This document shows positions 8,562-18,900 of a stretch of 64,000 nt of DNA, in pieces. Source of the stretch: Methanobacteriota archaeon (lineage in GTDB: Archaea; Thermoplasmatota; Poseidoniia; Poseidoniales; Thalassarchaeaceae); assembly GCA_002716085.1 (NCBI GenBank), contig PAYZ01000017.1, forward strand, positions 12,925-76,924, in the 5' to 3' direction. The notes under the pieces are model-generated. The model was not told the origin of the DNA. It searched no databases and worked only from the letters and a program-made list of their open reading frames with translations. A program made the position numbers and the translations under genes. Position 1 is the stretch's first letter, and every line of letters starts with the position of its first letter.

Positions 8562-10343
8562 TCAGAGTCTGTGCCTAGACTTTGCCAACTTTCCGGGACC
8601 ATGCGGCCACTCCCAGCCTGAAGCAATGGCCCTAGCCGAGCCCAGAAGTCTTTCGTCTTGGATAATTAGTAACTCGTCTCCAATGTTTATTCGTGGATCA
8701 AAATATTGAACGAAACTGGGGAAGATATCGCCAACCCAATCCACATCACTCCGGAGTTGGACGACCTTCAGAGCATCAAGTTCCATCATCAAACCTAGGC
8801 TTGATTTCGAAAGAGAGAACCTCCCACTCCTAGGGTTCCACTTGGCGAACTGAGTTCCGTCTTTAGTAATGGTCAGTATTGGTGGCCTTCCCCTGACAGA
8901 GCATCCTTCCAACCATTCATCTGACCCTAGATGGAACCGGGATATGGACTTCATAACTTCATCCCTGAAACGATAATCGGAGGGTAATTCTTTAGTTTTT
9001 GAGATGGTTGAATCGATTGCATTTTTCAGTCTAGTAAGAGAATCCGTAGAACCTGCGGGATCCCCCATCCTCGTGTCGATAACTTCCGTACCTTTTACTG
9101 AGATCTCCACGCCTGAGTGATTTACTATGGACTTGTATCCTATCCTGTTTACCAGCTTTAGAACCATTTCTCTAATAATCTCTAATTCGTCATGGTCCCA
9201 ATCCCCAGTAACTGGAATGTCATAATGTGCAGCTGGCCATAAGTCTTCCAATTCCCTGGGAACAAGGCCAAGTGGTGCGGTTACCATGATTTCATGTGCT
9301 CTCTTATCCCGAATCACGCGCCTGAATCTTGCATGACTCTGGGATAATTTGTATGGCTTTCTAGCAGAACAAGGAAGTAGGACTAGTAACTCTTTCTGAT
9401 GTTTAGGTGGAGAGTAAGTTTCGGAAATTTTCTCTCTCCACTCGCGGATTGTAGAGTCGTTTCGGCTCTCAAACGAATGGCACCTCATCTTTTTCCCGTT
9501 TTCTGCAACGCTTTGGGAAACTCCCATTTTAGAAGAAATTTCGAAAGTTAGGGCATCGTGTCTCCTTAGATGAGCTACCGAGTTGGGGCTAGAAGTGCTC
9601 TGTCTTTCGGCCAATTCCCTCAAAGTACCATCCCTGATCGCCGATCTGGTTGCAGAAATGGCTGCAACCCAGCATCGGGCTTGAGATTCAAGTGATGAAT
9701 CCTCATTTGTAGTTGGTTCAACATTCCTAGGGCCGCTTTCCGTAAGCAGAACCCCCATGGAAGAAGCCATCCTTGACCTAGAAAAATCGAATATGTCGAC
9801 TCCCATCCATGAAAGTAAGGCACAGTTATCCGGACCAGCGATTCCGGGAGTCCAAATTAACGATCCGGGGAATGAGGTTCTAAGCGTTAGAAGTGCCTTC
9901 TCTAGCATTCCACTATTCTTCGCGAGCTGTGGCGAGTCTGTGAGAATCAATAATGAGGGCGGATATTCCAACTGGAGTAATGATTTGTCATGATGTAGGG
10001 AGTTCCAGGAGACTGGTATTGCCTCCATTCCATGGCCAAAATCCCCTGAGTCTGACTCTGCAAGGCTTGGAGGCAATACTAATCCATTGGTTACTGACCA
10101 AGTTTCCTTGGATTCAAAGGGGAAGCAGAGATTGGCCCTAGTCTTAATCTCCATGGAAGGGGGAATCTCGGAAGGGTCCTTTATGCAGAGTAGTGGTGAG
10201 ATAGACACTGGGAAGGTAGGATCTTCGTCCGAAATTATCAATCCTGGGGACCAAGAAGCGGGGTTATTTCTGTCTCCGAGGGATATCAAACGAGAGAACC
10301 TGTCTCTAAACTTGACATCCCTGCCTATCGGCCGCTCGTTCAT
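8562..10343 (-). CDS. arcS: Archaeosine synthase ArcS (TgtA2-type, with PUA domain)
   Basis: Acts on preQ0 at position 15 of archaeal tRNA in the pathway to archaeosine (G+). The N-terminal half is a TGT-like barrel that has lost the transglycosylase site. The central LLPCSARKPYKLSQSH segment is the hallmark of the archaeosine synthase core (Cys in PCSARKPY is the candidate nucleophile). The C-terminal 75 residues form a PUA RNA-binding domain (DELLIIQDERLLGSARA). About 590 residues is normal. The frame extends to a GTG at 10394, which would overlap the divergent gene; the ATG at 10343 (MNERPIGRDV) is preferred. No TgtA gene is seen nearby. Confidence 0.85.
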   Translation of the reverse strand: MNERPIGRDVKFRDRFSRLISLGDRNNPASWSPGLIISDEDPTFPVSISPLLCIKDPSEIPPSMEIKTRANLCFPFESKETWSVTNGLVLPPSLAESDSGDFGHGMEAIPVSWNSLHHDKSLLQLEYPPSLLILTDSPQLAKNSGMLEKALLTLRTSFPGSLIWTPGIAGPDNCALLSWMGVDIFDFSRSRMASSMGVLLTESGPRNVEPTTNEDSSLESQARCWVAAISATRSAIRDGTLRELAERQSTSSPNSVAHLRRHDALTFEISSKMGVSQSVAENGKKMRCHSFESRNDSTIREWREKISETYSPPKHQKELLVLLPCSARKPYKLSQSHARFRRVIRDKRAHEIMVTAPLGLVPRELEDLWPAAHYDIPVTGDWDHDELEIIREMVLKLVNRIGYKSIVNHSGVEISVKGTEVIDTRMGDPAGSTDSLTRLKNAIDSTISKTKELPSDYRFRDEVMKSISRFHLGSDEWLEGCSVRGRPPILTITKDGTQFAKWNPRSGRFSLSKSSLGLMMELDALKVVQLRSDVDWVGDIFPSFVQYFDPRINIGDELLIIQDERLLGSARAIASGWEWPHGPGKLAKSRHRL

Positions 10344-10388
10344 TGGTCGTCGATTGAAGGTTTTCGCTTGAAGGATTCTAAGACCTAG

Positions 10389-11519
10389 ATGCACTCGCGA
10401 GGGCGGATGTGGAGTCTTGGACGCTCATTTACTTGGGTATTTCTTGCGGTAGCAATCATTTCCCCACTTTCTAGTGCTGACTCGAATAGTCAAGAATTAG
10501 TCGAAGAGTCTGGAGATGCTCCAGGAGAATTATGGGGCTCTGAGGATTATTTCGGAGATTGGCAAAAGATTTCTGCAGACAATGCAACTCTTGTTGGAAT
10601 GTTGACCTCAAATGACACTGTAGATGTTTTTGCAATAGAGATTGTATCGGAAGATGGTGCAATAGTTCGATTCACTATGGAGCCAGGAAAAAACATGTCA
10701 GTAACTATTCAGAGATTGAATCAGAGCAACTGGAAAATAGAAGATTTTTCCAACATTTCTATTGGCGAGATAGGCCTTTCCCAGGGAATTCATGCAATTA
10801 GGGTTGAAAGGCTGGGAGCCATAGATGAGGAAATTGATTATTCGATAATACTGGAGAATATTGGCCTACTTTCGGATCTGGATGGTGAATTTGTTAATCT
10901 AGATTGGATGTTTACCCCATTCTACATCTTTGCAGGGGTTTTTCTCATCCTTCCATTGATGATCGTATTGTGGTGGAATAGAGATAAAAAGTGGTTTATT
11001 AGTCAAAGAATGGAGTTTTTCTCGGAGCAAGAGAGGGAGACTCTGTTTGCTCTGAGAAAGAGGTTCGCGGAAGAAGAAATGAAAATGGTAAGCGAAGAAA
11101 CTCTAGAGGAATCACTAAGCGTACTAGGTGATGAAACTTGGAGTTATTTCATCGAGAAATTCGGAGAAGCAGAGATCAGTTACCTGACGAGTCACTTAGA
11201 AGTCTCTGTTTGGAGATTAAGTGCTGATTGGGACTCTCTAGTAATTGGAATAAAAACAGGAGAATATGATTGGAAAATGGGGGCAATCAGAATATTTTCT
11301 CCAAGAGGCAAGTCAGTTTCAATTAGGGAGGTTGAGCCGCAAAATATGTTCGAGAATGATGAGGTCTACATAGGCGATATTCCAAGAAAAACAAGCAAAT
11401 TCCTCAGGGTTTCTATGTTGGAGAATGTTGGTCAAGTATCGATTCACGTTTCTGGGCTGGTAGATGGCGTTCCCGTAGCTGCTGTTCCGACCAATCTGTA
11501 TTTTGACTCAGAAGAATAG
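10389..11519 (+). CDS. Single-pass membrane protein with extracellular beta domain and cytoplasmic domain
   Basis: The N-terminus carries a signal peptide (WVFLAVAIISPLSSA). An extracellular domain of about 130 residues follows, beta-rich and ending in a RVERLGAIDEEIDYSI-type strand, similar in feel to pre-peptidase C-terminal domains. A clear transmembrane helix (FYIFAGVFLILPLMIVLWW, about residues 177-196) leads to a cytoplasmic region of about 180 residues with a charged helical part (residues 205-265) and a beta-rich end. The start may be the ATG at 10407 instead. The function is unknown; the architecture suits a surface sensor or anchoring protein. It abuts dnaJ tail to tail with no gap. 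Confidence 0.65.
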   Translation: MHSRGRMWSLGRSFTWVFLAVAIISPLSSADSNSQELVEESGDAPGELWGSEDYFGDWQKISADNATLVGMLTSNDTVDVFAIEIVSEDGAIVRFTMEPGKNMSVTIQRLNQSNWKIEDFSNISIGEIGLSQGIHAIRVERLGAIDEEIDYSIILENIGLLSDLDGEFVNLDWMFTPFYIFAGVFLILPLMIVLWWNRDKKWFISQRMEFFSEQERETLFALRKRFAEEEMKMVSEETLEESLSVLGDETWSYFIEKFGEAEISYLTSHLEVSVWRLSADWDSLVIGIKTGEYDWKMGAIRIFSPRGKSVSIREVEPQNMFENDEVYIGDIPRKTSKFLRVSMLENVGQVSIHVSGLVDGVPVAAVPTNLYFDSEE

Positions 11520-12662
11520 TCAGCTATTCCTACGGGAGCTTGCCTCGTCCCTGATCCTTTTCTCAATGGGGGGGAGCTCCTTTTCCATCTGATCCCTGAT
11601 TTCCTTGATTTTCTTTGTCATTGATCTTGATTGCTTTGATGGAAGCTGGAGCTTTAAGACCGCAATCACTGAACCTCTTCGAGTCTTGGACCTATTACTG
11701 GGAAGGCCCCTTCCGAGGATAGAAATAGTTTCTCCGGGGCTAGAGCCTGCTGGGATCACTATTTCCAGAGTATTGGAATCAATGTGTGGAATCTTGACTG
11801 TTGTCCCCAGTGAAAGATCTGCGAAACTTAAAGGCAGTGACATCAATAAATCTGACCCGTCCCTCTCAAACCACGGGTGTGGTTCAACTTCAATCTCAAT
11901 ATACAAGTCCCCTGGTTCCCCATTGACTAAATTTGGAGTCTCTCCCTGGCCCTTCATTCGAAGTCTAGTTCCAGAAATTATTCCAGGAAAAACTGAGAAT
12001 TTAACCCTATTTGTTTGTAATGACCTTCCCCTTCCCATGCATGACTTGCATGGGTCAGAAACTATCCTTCCCGATCCTCTGCATGGAGAGCATTCCTTCC
12101 TAACCCTCTGTCTGAAGGGACCAATCATTGAAATTTCGTCAATCCTCCCCCGGCCTCGACACGATGGGCATTCCTTTGATCCGCCTGATTTACTTGATCC
12201 GGTTCCGCTGCAAATGCTACATTCCCTTAGAGCCTCGATCTCCATTTCGTCGTCTGCACCGTCCATTGCAGCTTGAAAGGGCACCATATGGCGAACAAGT
12301 AAATCCGAACCTCTGGAGGCATTTCTCTGTGATCCGCCGAAGAACTGGCTAAAGATTGAGTCAAAGCCACCGCTAAATAGATCATCGAAGCTAATGTCTA
12401 CCCCTTGGAAACCACTTGATCCGAAGGGAGAGCCCCCTGGCCTATCATGGCCAAACATATCGTAATTCTTCCTCTCATCTGAGTTAGATAGTATTGCATA
12501 TGCTTCTTGAATCTCCTTGAACTTTGACTCTGCTTCGCCGTCTCCTGGGTTCTTGTCTGGATGGTACTTTCTGGCAAGAGATCTGAATGCGTTCTTAATT
12601 TCGGACTCTGAAGCTTTACTATCGATCCCGAGAACTTCGTAATAATCCCTCTTAGCGGCCAT
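11520..12662 (-). CDS. dnaJ: Chaperone protein DnaJ (Hsp40, type I)
   Basis: Co-chaperone that delivers unfolded proteins to DnaK and stimulates its ATPase. A full type I layout is visible: the J domain (residues 1-70) with the HPD motif in [10 protein letters not shown], a short Gly/Phe-rich linker ([14 protein letters not shown]), four CxxCxGxG zinc-binding repeats ([32 protein letters not shown]) between about 140 and 215, and the C-terminal substrate-binding domain. The length of 380 residues is typical. No dnaK or grpE lies next to it. Bacterial-type DnaJ in mesophilic archaea is generally thought to have been acquired from bacteria; that is background knowledge, not shown here. Confidence 0.95.
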   Translation of the reverse strand: MAAKRDYYEVLGIDSKASESEIKNAFRSLARKYHPDKNPGDGEAESKFKEIQEAYAILSNSDERKNYDMFGHDRPGGSPFGSSGFQGVDISFDDLFSGGFDSIFSQFFGGSQRNASRGSDLLVRHMVPFQAAMDGADDEMEIEALRECSICSGTGSSKSGGSKECPSCRGRGRIDEISMIGPFRQRVRKECSPCRGSGRIVSDPCKSCMGRGRSLQTNRVKFSVFPGIISGTRLRMKGQGETPNLVNGEPGDLYIEIEVEPHPWFERDGSDLLMSLPLSFADLSLGTTVKIPHIDSNTLEIVIPAGSSPGETISILGRGLPSNRSKTRRGSVIAVLKLQLPSKQSRSMTKKIKEIRDQMEKELPPIEKRIRDEASSRRNS

Positions 12663-12710
12663 CTCTTCCCCGGCTTAGGCTCTTGAAGGAGTCATATCAA
12701 TCGTTCCCTG

Positions 12711-13520
12711 TCAATCAATGAATGAACCACAAGAGGTGCAATAGTTTGAATCGGGGTAATTGTATGTGGAGCAACTCTTGCACAATATTGCTTGTGTCCT
12801 TTTCTCTGATTGAGATGGGAGGGTCCATTGAGAGTCGCTATTGATGTTATTATAGGAAGACGATTTCTTTTTCTGGGACCTTAATTCCCTTTTCTTCATT
12901 GATGCTATTCTCCTGTTTGCAGTTCTTTCAACAAAATCCTTGAAAATCTCTGAGATTTTTTTCGACTTAGTTTCAGTTGTTTTTCTTTCAAGATCAGCGT
13001 TGGATTCCTGCTCGACTCCAATTACCATCTCAGAAAGATCAGACTGTCCTTCTGAATGCTCAACCTCCCTCGCCTCCCTGTTTAAATCTCCTATACTGCT
13101 TTGCATCTTTTTTCTGGCAATTGATGCTCGCCTACCTCTGAAGTTGGAGAATGCCCTAGCCTCAAGCCTCTGCATAGCCAATTCCCCTTTTTCCCACAAA
13201 CCTCTGTCTTCCTGTTTGTAGGTCCTAGACAAGCTTTCTATTGCCTTTGACCTTCGATATTCGTGATCTTCGACGACTCTGTACCTATACAAAATAAAAA
13301 TACCAGTCATAAATGCAACGAAGTGGATCGAAAGTTCCGAAGTAACATCGTTGGATAGTGCATCGTCAAATGCAGGAGAAAAAATCCGAAAGGCGACTAC
13401 AACGAGATTTGGTAGAATAACTAGGGCCAGTGAAATCGGAGTAGAGCGTTCTGTCACGGCATTTGCTAAATCAAGAATGGTTTGAATTGTTCGTGGGTGT
13501 TGTGAATATCGGATTAGCAC
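12711..13520 (-). CDS. Two-helix membrane protein with C-terminal zinc ribbon
   Basis: No family recognised. Two transmembrane helices near the N-terminus (LALVILPNLVVVAFRIF and SIHFVAFMTGIFILYRY) are followed by a highly charged, coiled-coil-prone cytoplasmic region of about 150 residues, rich in Arg, Lys and Glu. The protein ends in a zinc ribbon (CKSCSTYNYPDSNYCTSCG). The frame is open to a GTG at 13589, inside the divergent gene; a GTG at 13547 and one at 13520 avoid that overlap, and the true start is unclear. It lies 48 bases upstream of dnaJ on the same strand. With the 680-residue gene at 5100 it is the second membrane protein here with a cytoplasmic zinc ribbon. Confidence 0.65.
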   Translation of the reverse strand: MLIRYSQHPRTIQTILDLANAVTERSTPISLALVILPNLVVVAFRIFSPAFDDALSNDVTSELSIHFVAFMTGIFILYRYRVVEDHEYRRSKAIESLSRTYKQEDRGLWEKGELAMQRLEARAFSNFRGRRASIARKKMQSSIGDLNREAREVEHSEGQSDLSEMVIGVEQESNADLERKTTETKSKKISEIFKDFVERTANRRIASMKKRELRSQKKKSSSYNNINSDSQWTLPSQSEKRTQAILCKSCSTYNYPDSNYCTSCGSFID

Positions 13521-13547
13521 TATTAGTGTCCAGCGATACCGATTCAC

Positions 13548-14039
13548 ATGGAGCCTAGAATCACCGTATCTACCAAAATTATGCCTCACGAAGATTCTGA
13601 AAAAGTTGTTGATTCAGTCAATTGTATTTTTCCCGATTGGAAACCTGAATCATTACCTTCTTCGTGTCAATTTCCTAGTAATAGGGACGTTATGGAAATC
13701 TCTGGCGAAGTAGGATCTCTTGAAGAGTTATTGTCCATAGTTCGTAAAAATAGAGTCCTGGATACCGCCCTTGATGCTATGGCTATGAATTCAGAAGAGG
13801 GATTGGCATCTTTTTCCATTTCCAGACAATCTGCCTCCGTTGGCAGGGTCTCTTTCGTGTTGGACAAGTGGACCTTTGGAGGCACTATCGATGTAACTTT
13901 GACTGGCTCGGAGGTTAGATTGTGGCTAGAACAACATACTTGGCATAGGGGGAGGGATGAGATTCCTCGAACCATTGGGGATCAAAGTTCCATGACCGAG
14001 AGAGGGGATCCTTCGGAATGGTTTGACCAACTTAACTAG
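13548..14039 (+). CDS. UPF0201 family RNA-binding-like protein
   Basis: Matches the archaeal UPF0201 (DUF54) family: TKIMPHEDSEKVVDSVNCIFP at the start corresponds to the family AEVRPTEDPEKV...IFPD pattern, and RVLDTALDAM with ISRQSASVGRVSF corresponds to the RILDTAR...LNKQAAFVGRVSF block. The protein is cytoplasmic with no membrane segment. At 163 residues it is slightly longer than usual because of a C-terminal tail after the last strand. The family fold resembles ribosomal protein L5-like RNA-binding proteins; its cellular role is not established. The stop overlaps the convergent fusion gene by 4 bases. Confidence 0.8.
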   Translation: MEPRITVSTKIMPHEDSEKVVDSVNCIFPDWKPESLPSSCQFPSNRDVMEISGEVGSLEELLSIVRKNRVLDTALDAMAMNSEEGLASFSISRQSASVGRVSFVLDKWTFGGTIDVTLTGSEVRLWLEQHTWHRGRDEIPRTIGDQSSMTERGDPSEWFDQLN

Positions 14040-15016
14040 AATATAGGTATTCCATTTTCGACCCATGACTCAATGATGGGAGAGTCTGCAGGGAGCCAAT
14101 CTACATCCAATAGTTCGTCTTTATCTAGCCATCTAATTTGATCATGCTCATTCGGAATGATGTCATTTCTGTCTAAGGTTCCGCAATGCCATAGATCCAT
14201 GATTATGTCCCTGTACTCGTAGCTGAATTCTATCTGGGAAATTACTCGTCCCGGTTTTACGATGACATTTAGTTCCTCTAGAAGTTCTCTAATCACTGCC
14301 TCTCTGGACGATTCTCCAACCTCGATCTTTCCTCCTGGAAATTCCCAATAGCCAGACCACTTGTCACGACGTTTTCTTCTACAAGAAAGGACTCGTCCTG
14401 AATCATCGAGAATTAGTCCTGAGGAGATTCTCAGATTCTGTCGCTTGGAAATTATTCTGCAGATTCGCTTAATGATATCCAGCTGTTGTCCTAAGGGTAA
14501 TTCTGATTCACTAGGAAGATGGGTAAAAATTACATTTGGATGACCGACTTCTCTTGCGGAAATGAGTGTCCTGTAGTATGTCTCATTGCAAACGAATCCG
14601 CCGGCATCTGTACTCCAACATATTCTATCATCTTCATGAATCATTTCGTCAAAGGCTTGTATTGGGGCAATAGCTTCAACCACAGTCTCCGAACCAGGGA
14701 TAATCTCTCCCTCATTTTTCATCCTTCCTGAGTTGTCTGGAGTTTTCATTGCGAAGCTATTTCTGGCAAACCTCTCAATTCTGACTTTTTCCGCATTTTC
14801 TGCTAGCCCCATTAGCAAGAACGCGGTAAAATCATTTTTAGTTTGGAGGATCTTTGAGATTGCTCTTGAGCCGTGCTCATCTACGGAAAGAAGTAGCGTG
14901 TCTATTTCGGTACCAGTGACCCCTTCGGAAGACAAAATTTTGATGGCTTTCTCTGATATGTTTTCTCTGTGAGAGGAGAATGGAACGAATCCCGTGACTA
15001 AGAGTTTAGATTTCAC
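14036..15016 (-). CDS. Pyroglutamyl-peptidase I fused to Nudix hydrolase
   Basis: Residues 1-190 match pyroglutamyl-peptidase I (family C15), which removes N-terminal pyroglutamate. The start LLVTGFVPF, GLAENAEKVRIERFARN with Glu81, DAGGFVCNE with Cys143 and FTHLPS with His166 reproduce the Glu/Cys/His triad at the family spacing. Residues 195-326 form a Nudix domain: from Gly229 the box reads G-x5-E-x7-REL-x-EEL exactly, with the MutT-like WEFPGGKIEVGES context and a LILDDSGRVLSCRR first strand. The start is GTG at 15016. Both domains appear intact. Nudix enzymes of this type hydrolyse damaged nucleotides such as 8-oxo-dGTP; why the two are joined is unknown. Confidence 0.85.
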   Translation of the reverse strand: MKSKLLVTGFVPFSSHRENISEKAIKILSSEGVTGTEIDTLLLSVDEHGSRAISKILQTKNDFTAFLLMGLAENAEKVRIERFARNSFAMKTPDNSGRMKNEGEIIPGSETVVEAIAPIQAFDEMIHEDDRICWSTDAGGFVCNETYYRTLISAREVGHPNVIFTHLPSESELPLGQQLDIIKRICRIISKRQNLRISSGLILDDSGRVLSCRRKRRDKWSGYWEFPGGKIEVGESSREAVIRELLEELNVIVKPGRVISQIEFSYEYRDIIMDLWHCGTLDRNDIIPNEHDQIRWLDKDELLDVDWLPADSPIIESWVENGIPIF

Positions 15017-15101
15017 ATAATGTCGAGTGAAAACCAGTAGTTGTCATTTTCTGTAGAGATGTATACGTCAAATTCATTCGCCCCCAATCCCTCCCAGAGG
15101 T

Positions 15102-15455
15102 ATGGAGCAGGAGTACGTAGTCCAGATCGAAGATGTCGATGAAGGGGGCTCAAGTCCCCTTGGCGTTATTTCTGCGATATGGAATGAGCTTAGTGGTGGG
15201 ATTGGCCCGTGGGGCACATTAAGGCCTCTTTTTGCACTAGCACTGTCACTGGTTCCATTTCTCTTCCTAGGTCAGCACTTCAACCGCCAGCATTCCAAGG
15301 GAATGGATTGGTTTCTTATTCAATTCCCACTAATTTTGTCGATTGTCCTCTGGCCATTACTGTATGTTTGGTCTATTGCCGATGCATGGTGGGTATCCAG
15401 TGGAATTGTAGCTTCTTCTGAGACTAGTTCGCGTCTAGAATCCGTCACTCAATGA
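15102..15455 (+). CDS. Small membrane protein with two helices
   Basis: A 117-residue protein with an acidic, Gly-rich N-terminal segment and two predicted transmembrane helices (LFALALSLVPFLFLG and FLIQFPLILSIVLWPLLYVW). A short polar loop (HFNRQHSKGMDW) joins them. It resembles small DUF-type archaeal membrane proteins but no family is assigned. The ATG at 15102 is preceded by CAGAGG. A TATA-like GATGTATAC about 40 bases upstream would suit it. Its 3' end overlaps the convergent gene by 21 bases. Confidence 0.6.
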   Translation: MEQEYVVQIEDVDEGGSSPLGVISAIWNELSGGIGPWGTLRPLFALALSLVPFLFLGQHFNRQHSKGMDWFLIQFPLILSIVLWPLLYVWSIADAWWVSSGIVASSETSSRLESVTQ

Positions 15456-15956
15456 AATCGGACTGAAGAGTCCACCTGGTCCGGATACCTTGGAAAGTTG
15501 GAGTCTGATTTCATACTCCCAATCCCTTAGCTCTTGCAATGCCAAGATGAATTCGAGCTCACTCTCGTTCAATACGTTCCTGATGAGTGTGTCAAGTATG
15601 TCCATCCTGTCTTCATCCACACTTCCAATTAGACTCTCTAACGGGAAAGAGTGGATTGAGTCGGATGAGTCGGCTTTTAGATCGTCAATTGGTATTGGAT
15701 GGAGTAAGTCCGCCGGTAGTTTCTCACCACTATTCTCAGCAACTTTCTCCAATGAATCATAGACAATCCTGATGTATTTTGAAACTACCAGTGCTACTTC
15801 GATAATTGGCATACTTAATTGACTAGTGAGGTGGAACATGTTCTCCCTAAGAAAAAGCAGCTTTTCATTTGGATGATCGGTTGGTTTTGGAATTGTTCGT
15901 CGGTCTTCGTCCACGCCCATCTGAATGCAAGGTAGCAAATGAAATTGCCAGTTCAT
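15435..15956 (-). CDS. Helical soluble protein coupled to the giant surface gene
   Basis: A 173-residue protein, acidic and mostly helical, with no signal peptide or membrane segment. No family recognised. Its ATG overlaps the stop of the 1905-residue surface protein in the pattern ATGA (bases 15953-15956 on the minus strand), so translation is probably coupled and the two genes form one operon. A soluble partner of an exported giant protein could act in its folding, export or regulation, but nothing in the sequence shows which. Its 3' end overlaps the convergent small membrane gene by 21 bases. Confidence 0.6.
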   Translation of the reverse strand: MNWQFHLLPCIQMGVDEDRRTIPKPTDHPNEKLLFLRENMFHLTSQLSMPIIEVALVVSKYIRIVYDSLEKVAENSGEKLPADLLHPIPIDDLKADSSDSIHSFPLESLIGSVDEDRMDILDTLIRNVLNESELEFILALQELRDWEYEIRLQLSKVSGPGGLFSPISLSDGF

Positions 15957-18900
15957 GTGGTTCTGTCATCATAACGTATTGGAGAACCGCTGTTGCCCCT
16001 TATTCCATCGAGTAAATCATCGTCAATCTCGAAAAAGTCGTTAAGCCAGTCGCCATCTGTATCCCAGTTTGCTGGGTCCGTACCATCTGCCACTAGATCT
16101 CCATCTATGTCGAGAATCCACCACCCATAGGCGTACTCGCCCAGACCGGGGTTTGGAAGGTGAAACATGTCTCCAGCTAGTCTGTTGTAATCGTCTGTCC
16201 AAGCTCCGTTAACATATACCAGATCATCGCTTGAATTCACTTCCTGATAGTCGGAGTCATTGTCATTGATGACTAGGGCGAAAAGTGAATCTTCGTCATT
16301 TATTCGATTAATCCTTAGATAATTCGTAGATACTGAATTTGATCCTGAGCAAGTGCCTAGTAGTGTTTCCCTTAGCTGCCACCATTCTTCTACATCCGCA
16401 CCGGAACAATCGAACAAAGTCGATGCTCTTACTACCGATGGGGATGACAATGTAGCGTTCACAACAGCGTAATACTCTTGGAAATTATTGTATGGGACGT
16501 ATGTGCAACCTGATCCAGAGCACTCCCATTCGCCGTCGTTATCGGGATCCAAAGCTGCATCTCCGGGATCAGTCGGATCATGGACGAACCAAGTCCAATC
16601 TAGGGAAGGTCTTGTAATCTGCCCATTTGAGATATCTATCGGCTTCCAATTTTGAGGAGAAACCTCCTGCCACTGAACCTTGATCTTCATGAATGATGAC
16701 CAATTGTCGTTTGTCTCATTCCAACCCCTATAGTACTCGTAGAAATCAGGCATCATGTCTCCGTCTGTATCATTGTCAAGAGGGTTAGTTCCGAACTTGA
16801 AAAGCTCCTTTCCGTCGAATAGGGCAGTATCTTGGACATATTCAGTTACCACGCCATTAACAAAAACTGGCCTCATGACTATTGAGTCAGAGTCTGAATC
16901 TGGATCCAGTGGCCCAGTGCCATTCTCGAATTCCATCTTGTTCGTGAAGTAAAGTGAATTGGCGGCGTTTGCAATTTGCTGATCTTCTGAATAAGGTAAG
17001 AATTCGCGTCCTTCCCACTTTCCCTGTATTGCGGGCGTATCTGAAATCTCCCTATCTAGCCAACCATCGGAATCAGGGTCATAATCGACATCCAACGGGT
17101 TGACAGGGTTTAGCGACCACCTAAATGAGTTGACGGGCAAAACCTCCGAGTATACAGAGAAGCAGAATTCCCACCCATCAGGCATTCCATCCCTATCCGA
17201 GTCTTCGTCGGTCGGATCGCTGATTCCAAGAAGGGACTTATTGAAATTTTCAGGATCGTGCTGATTGATTAGTCCTACCTTATCAGATGATTCAACGCTC
17301 TTTGTGGAGAATATCGAGTACAGTCTCCCCCAAGCAGAATCGTAGGAAATCCCTATCTCCTCAACCATTGCTGTTACGGCATCACTTCCATAGGATACAG
17401 TCGGAGTACCATTCGGAGAGTTGCCGACCTCAATTCTCTTTCCAAACCACCTTGAGTCGTGTTCAGCCAAGTTGTCAAACTTCTCTGATTCTGAAATTTC
17501 GCCATCACCATCGCAATCAAATGAGTCCTCGTCTGAGTCTATATCTACATCAGAGTCAGTTAGTGGATTCATCGTCCATCTATTCTCCTCTAGGTCCCAC
17601 TCCGAGAACCAGTACTCATATCCGTCACTCATCCCATCTCTGTCTGAGTCGGCATCCTTGGGGTCGGTTATTCCGAAAATCGACTCTAGCATGGGTTTCG
17701 GAGGTGTTCCTGATTTCCATTCCAAATATTGATCCATACCCAAATGTGCCCTTCCCTCCTTGCTGAATAGAATTCTATAGATCCTGCTTTCAAAGGCAAG
17801 TTCGTTGATTGCCCTAGATTCACTGCCAAATGTTGGAGCTCCCGGTGGGAAAGATTCTCCGTTCAGAGGGAGGTTTGAAGTGAGGTTCAATTCCGTGATA
17901 TCCCTAATACCATCCCCGTCGGAGTCGTAATTTCCATCATCAGGTACCAATGGATTTAGTGTCCAGACTTCATCGGTGGCGTTCCAAGATGTAAAAATAA
18001 GCTCGATTCCATCCAGCAAACCGTCTCCATCGGTATCGGGATTATTTGGGTCTCCTGAATTGCCGGTAATTCTTGATTGTTCTTCGGATATAAAATGACC
18101 AAAAGACAATGCAGATTCGGCTCCAATCCAAGGAGTTTCCAATAGTGCGCCTGCTGCATCTGTCAGATAAAACTGAGGGGATGAAACCGACCTGTCTGTC
18201 TCGCTTATTATGCTATCAATGGAGTTGTACTCTTCCCAATTAGACATCCCATCCAAATCTGGATCTCCAAGACCATCGAAGCCATTTACCGGATTAATTG
18301 TCCACTCACTTTCGAAAAGACCCCACCTTGCATGGAAAAACTCCCATCCATCTGGCATACCATCTTTGTCTGAGTCCGAAGATAGGGGGTCTGACGAACC
18401 AATATCATGAGTCGGTAAGCCACCCCATTGGGATTGATATTCTGAACCAATTCTAGCTCCGAAGGAGTCCTGAGCTAGGCCCTCCCAAGAACTATGTGCC
18501 AATTTAGTAGTCATATTTTCCGGATAGGGGGTCCCTGACTGAGTTGAGTTTTCCAGGATGATCTCGGATTTTATGTGGTACTCGAACCAATTTACGAAAG
18601 CCTCCTCTAGCTCTAATTCCCCATTCATATTTACATCAAAACCATCTCCATCAGGGTTATTTAGGGAATCTGAACCATTCATTGGATTGATTCCTGCACT
18701 TGAAGCGGGCCAATTACAAGAGTATCTTGCCTCCCATCCATCCGGTAGCGAGTCGGAATCTGAATCCTTAGAGTTTGGATCAGTTGGAATCCAACTCTGA
18801 AGGGCCTCAGATGACTCTCCATGAGATGGGATTCCTGTTGAGAGTGACTTTGTGAGCAATCTCTCCCATTGGTACTCGCATAGGTTCGAAAGACCATCCC

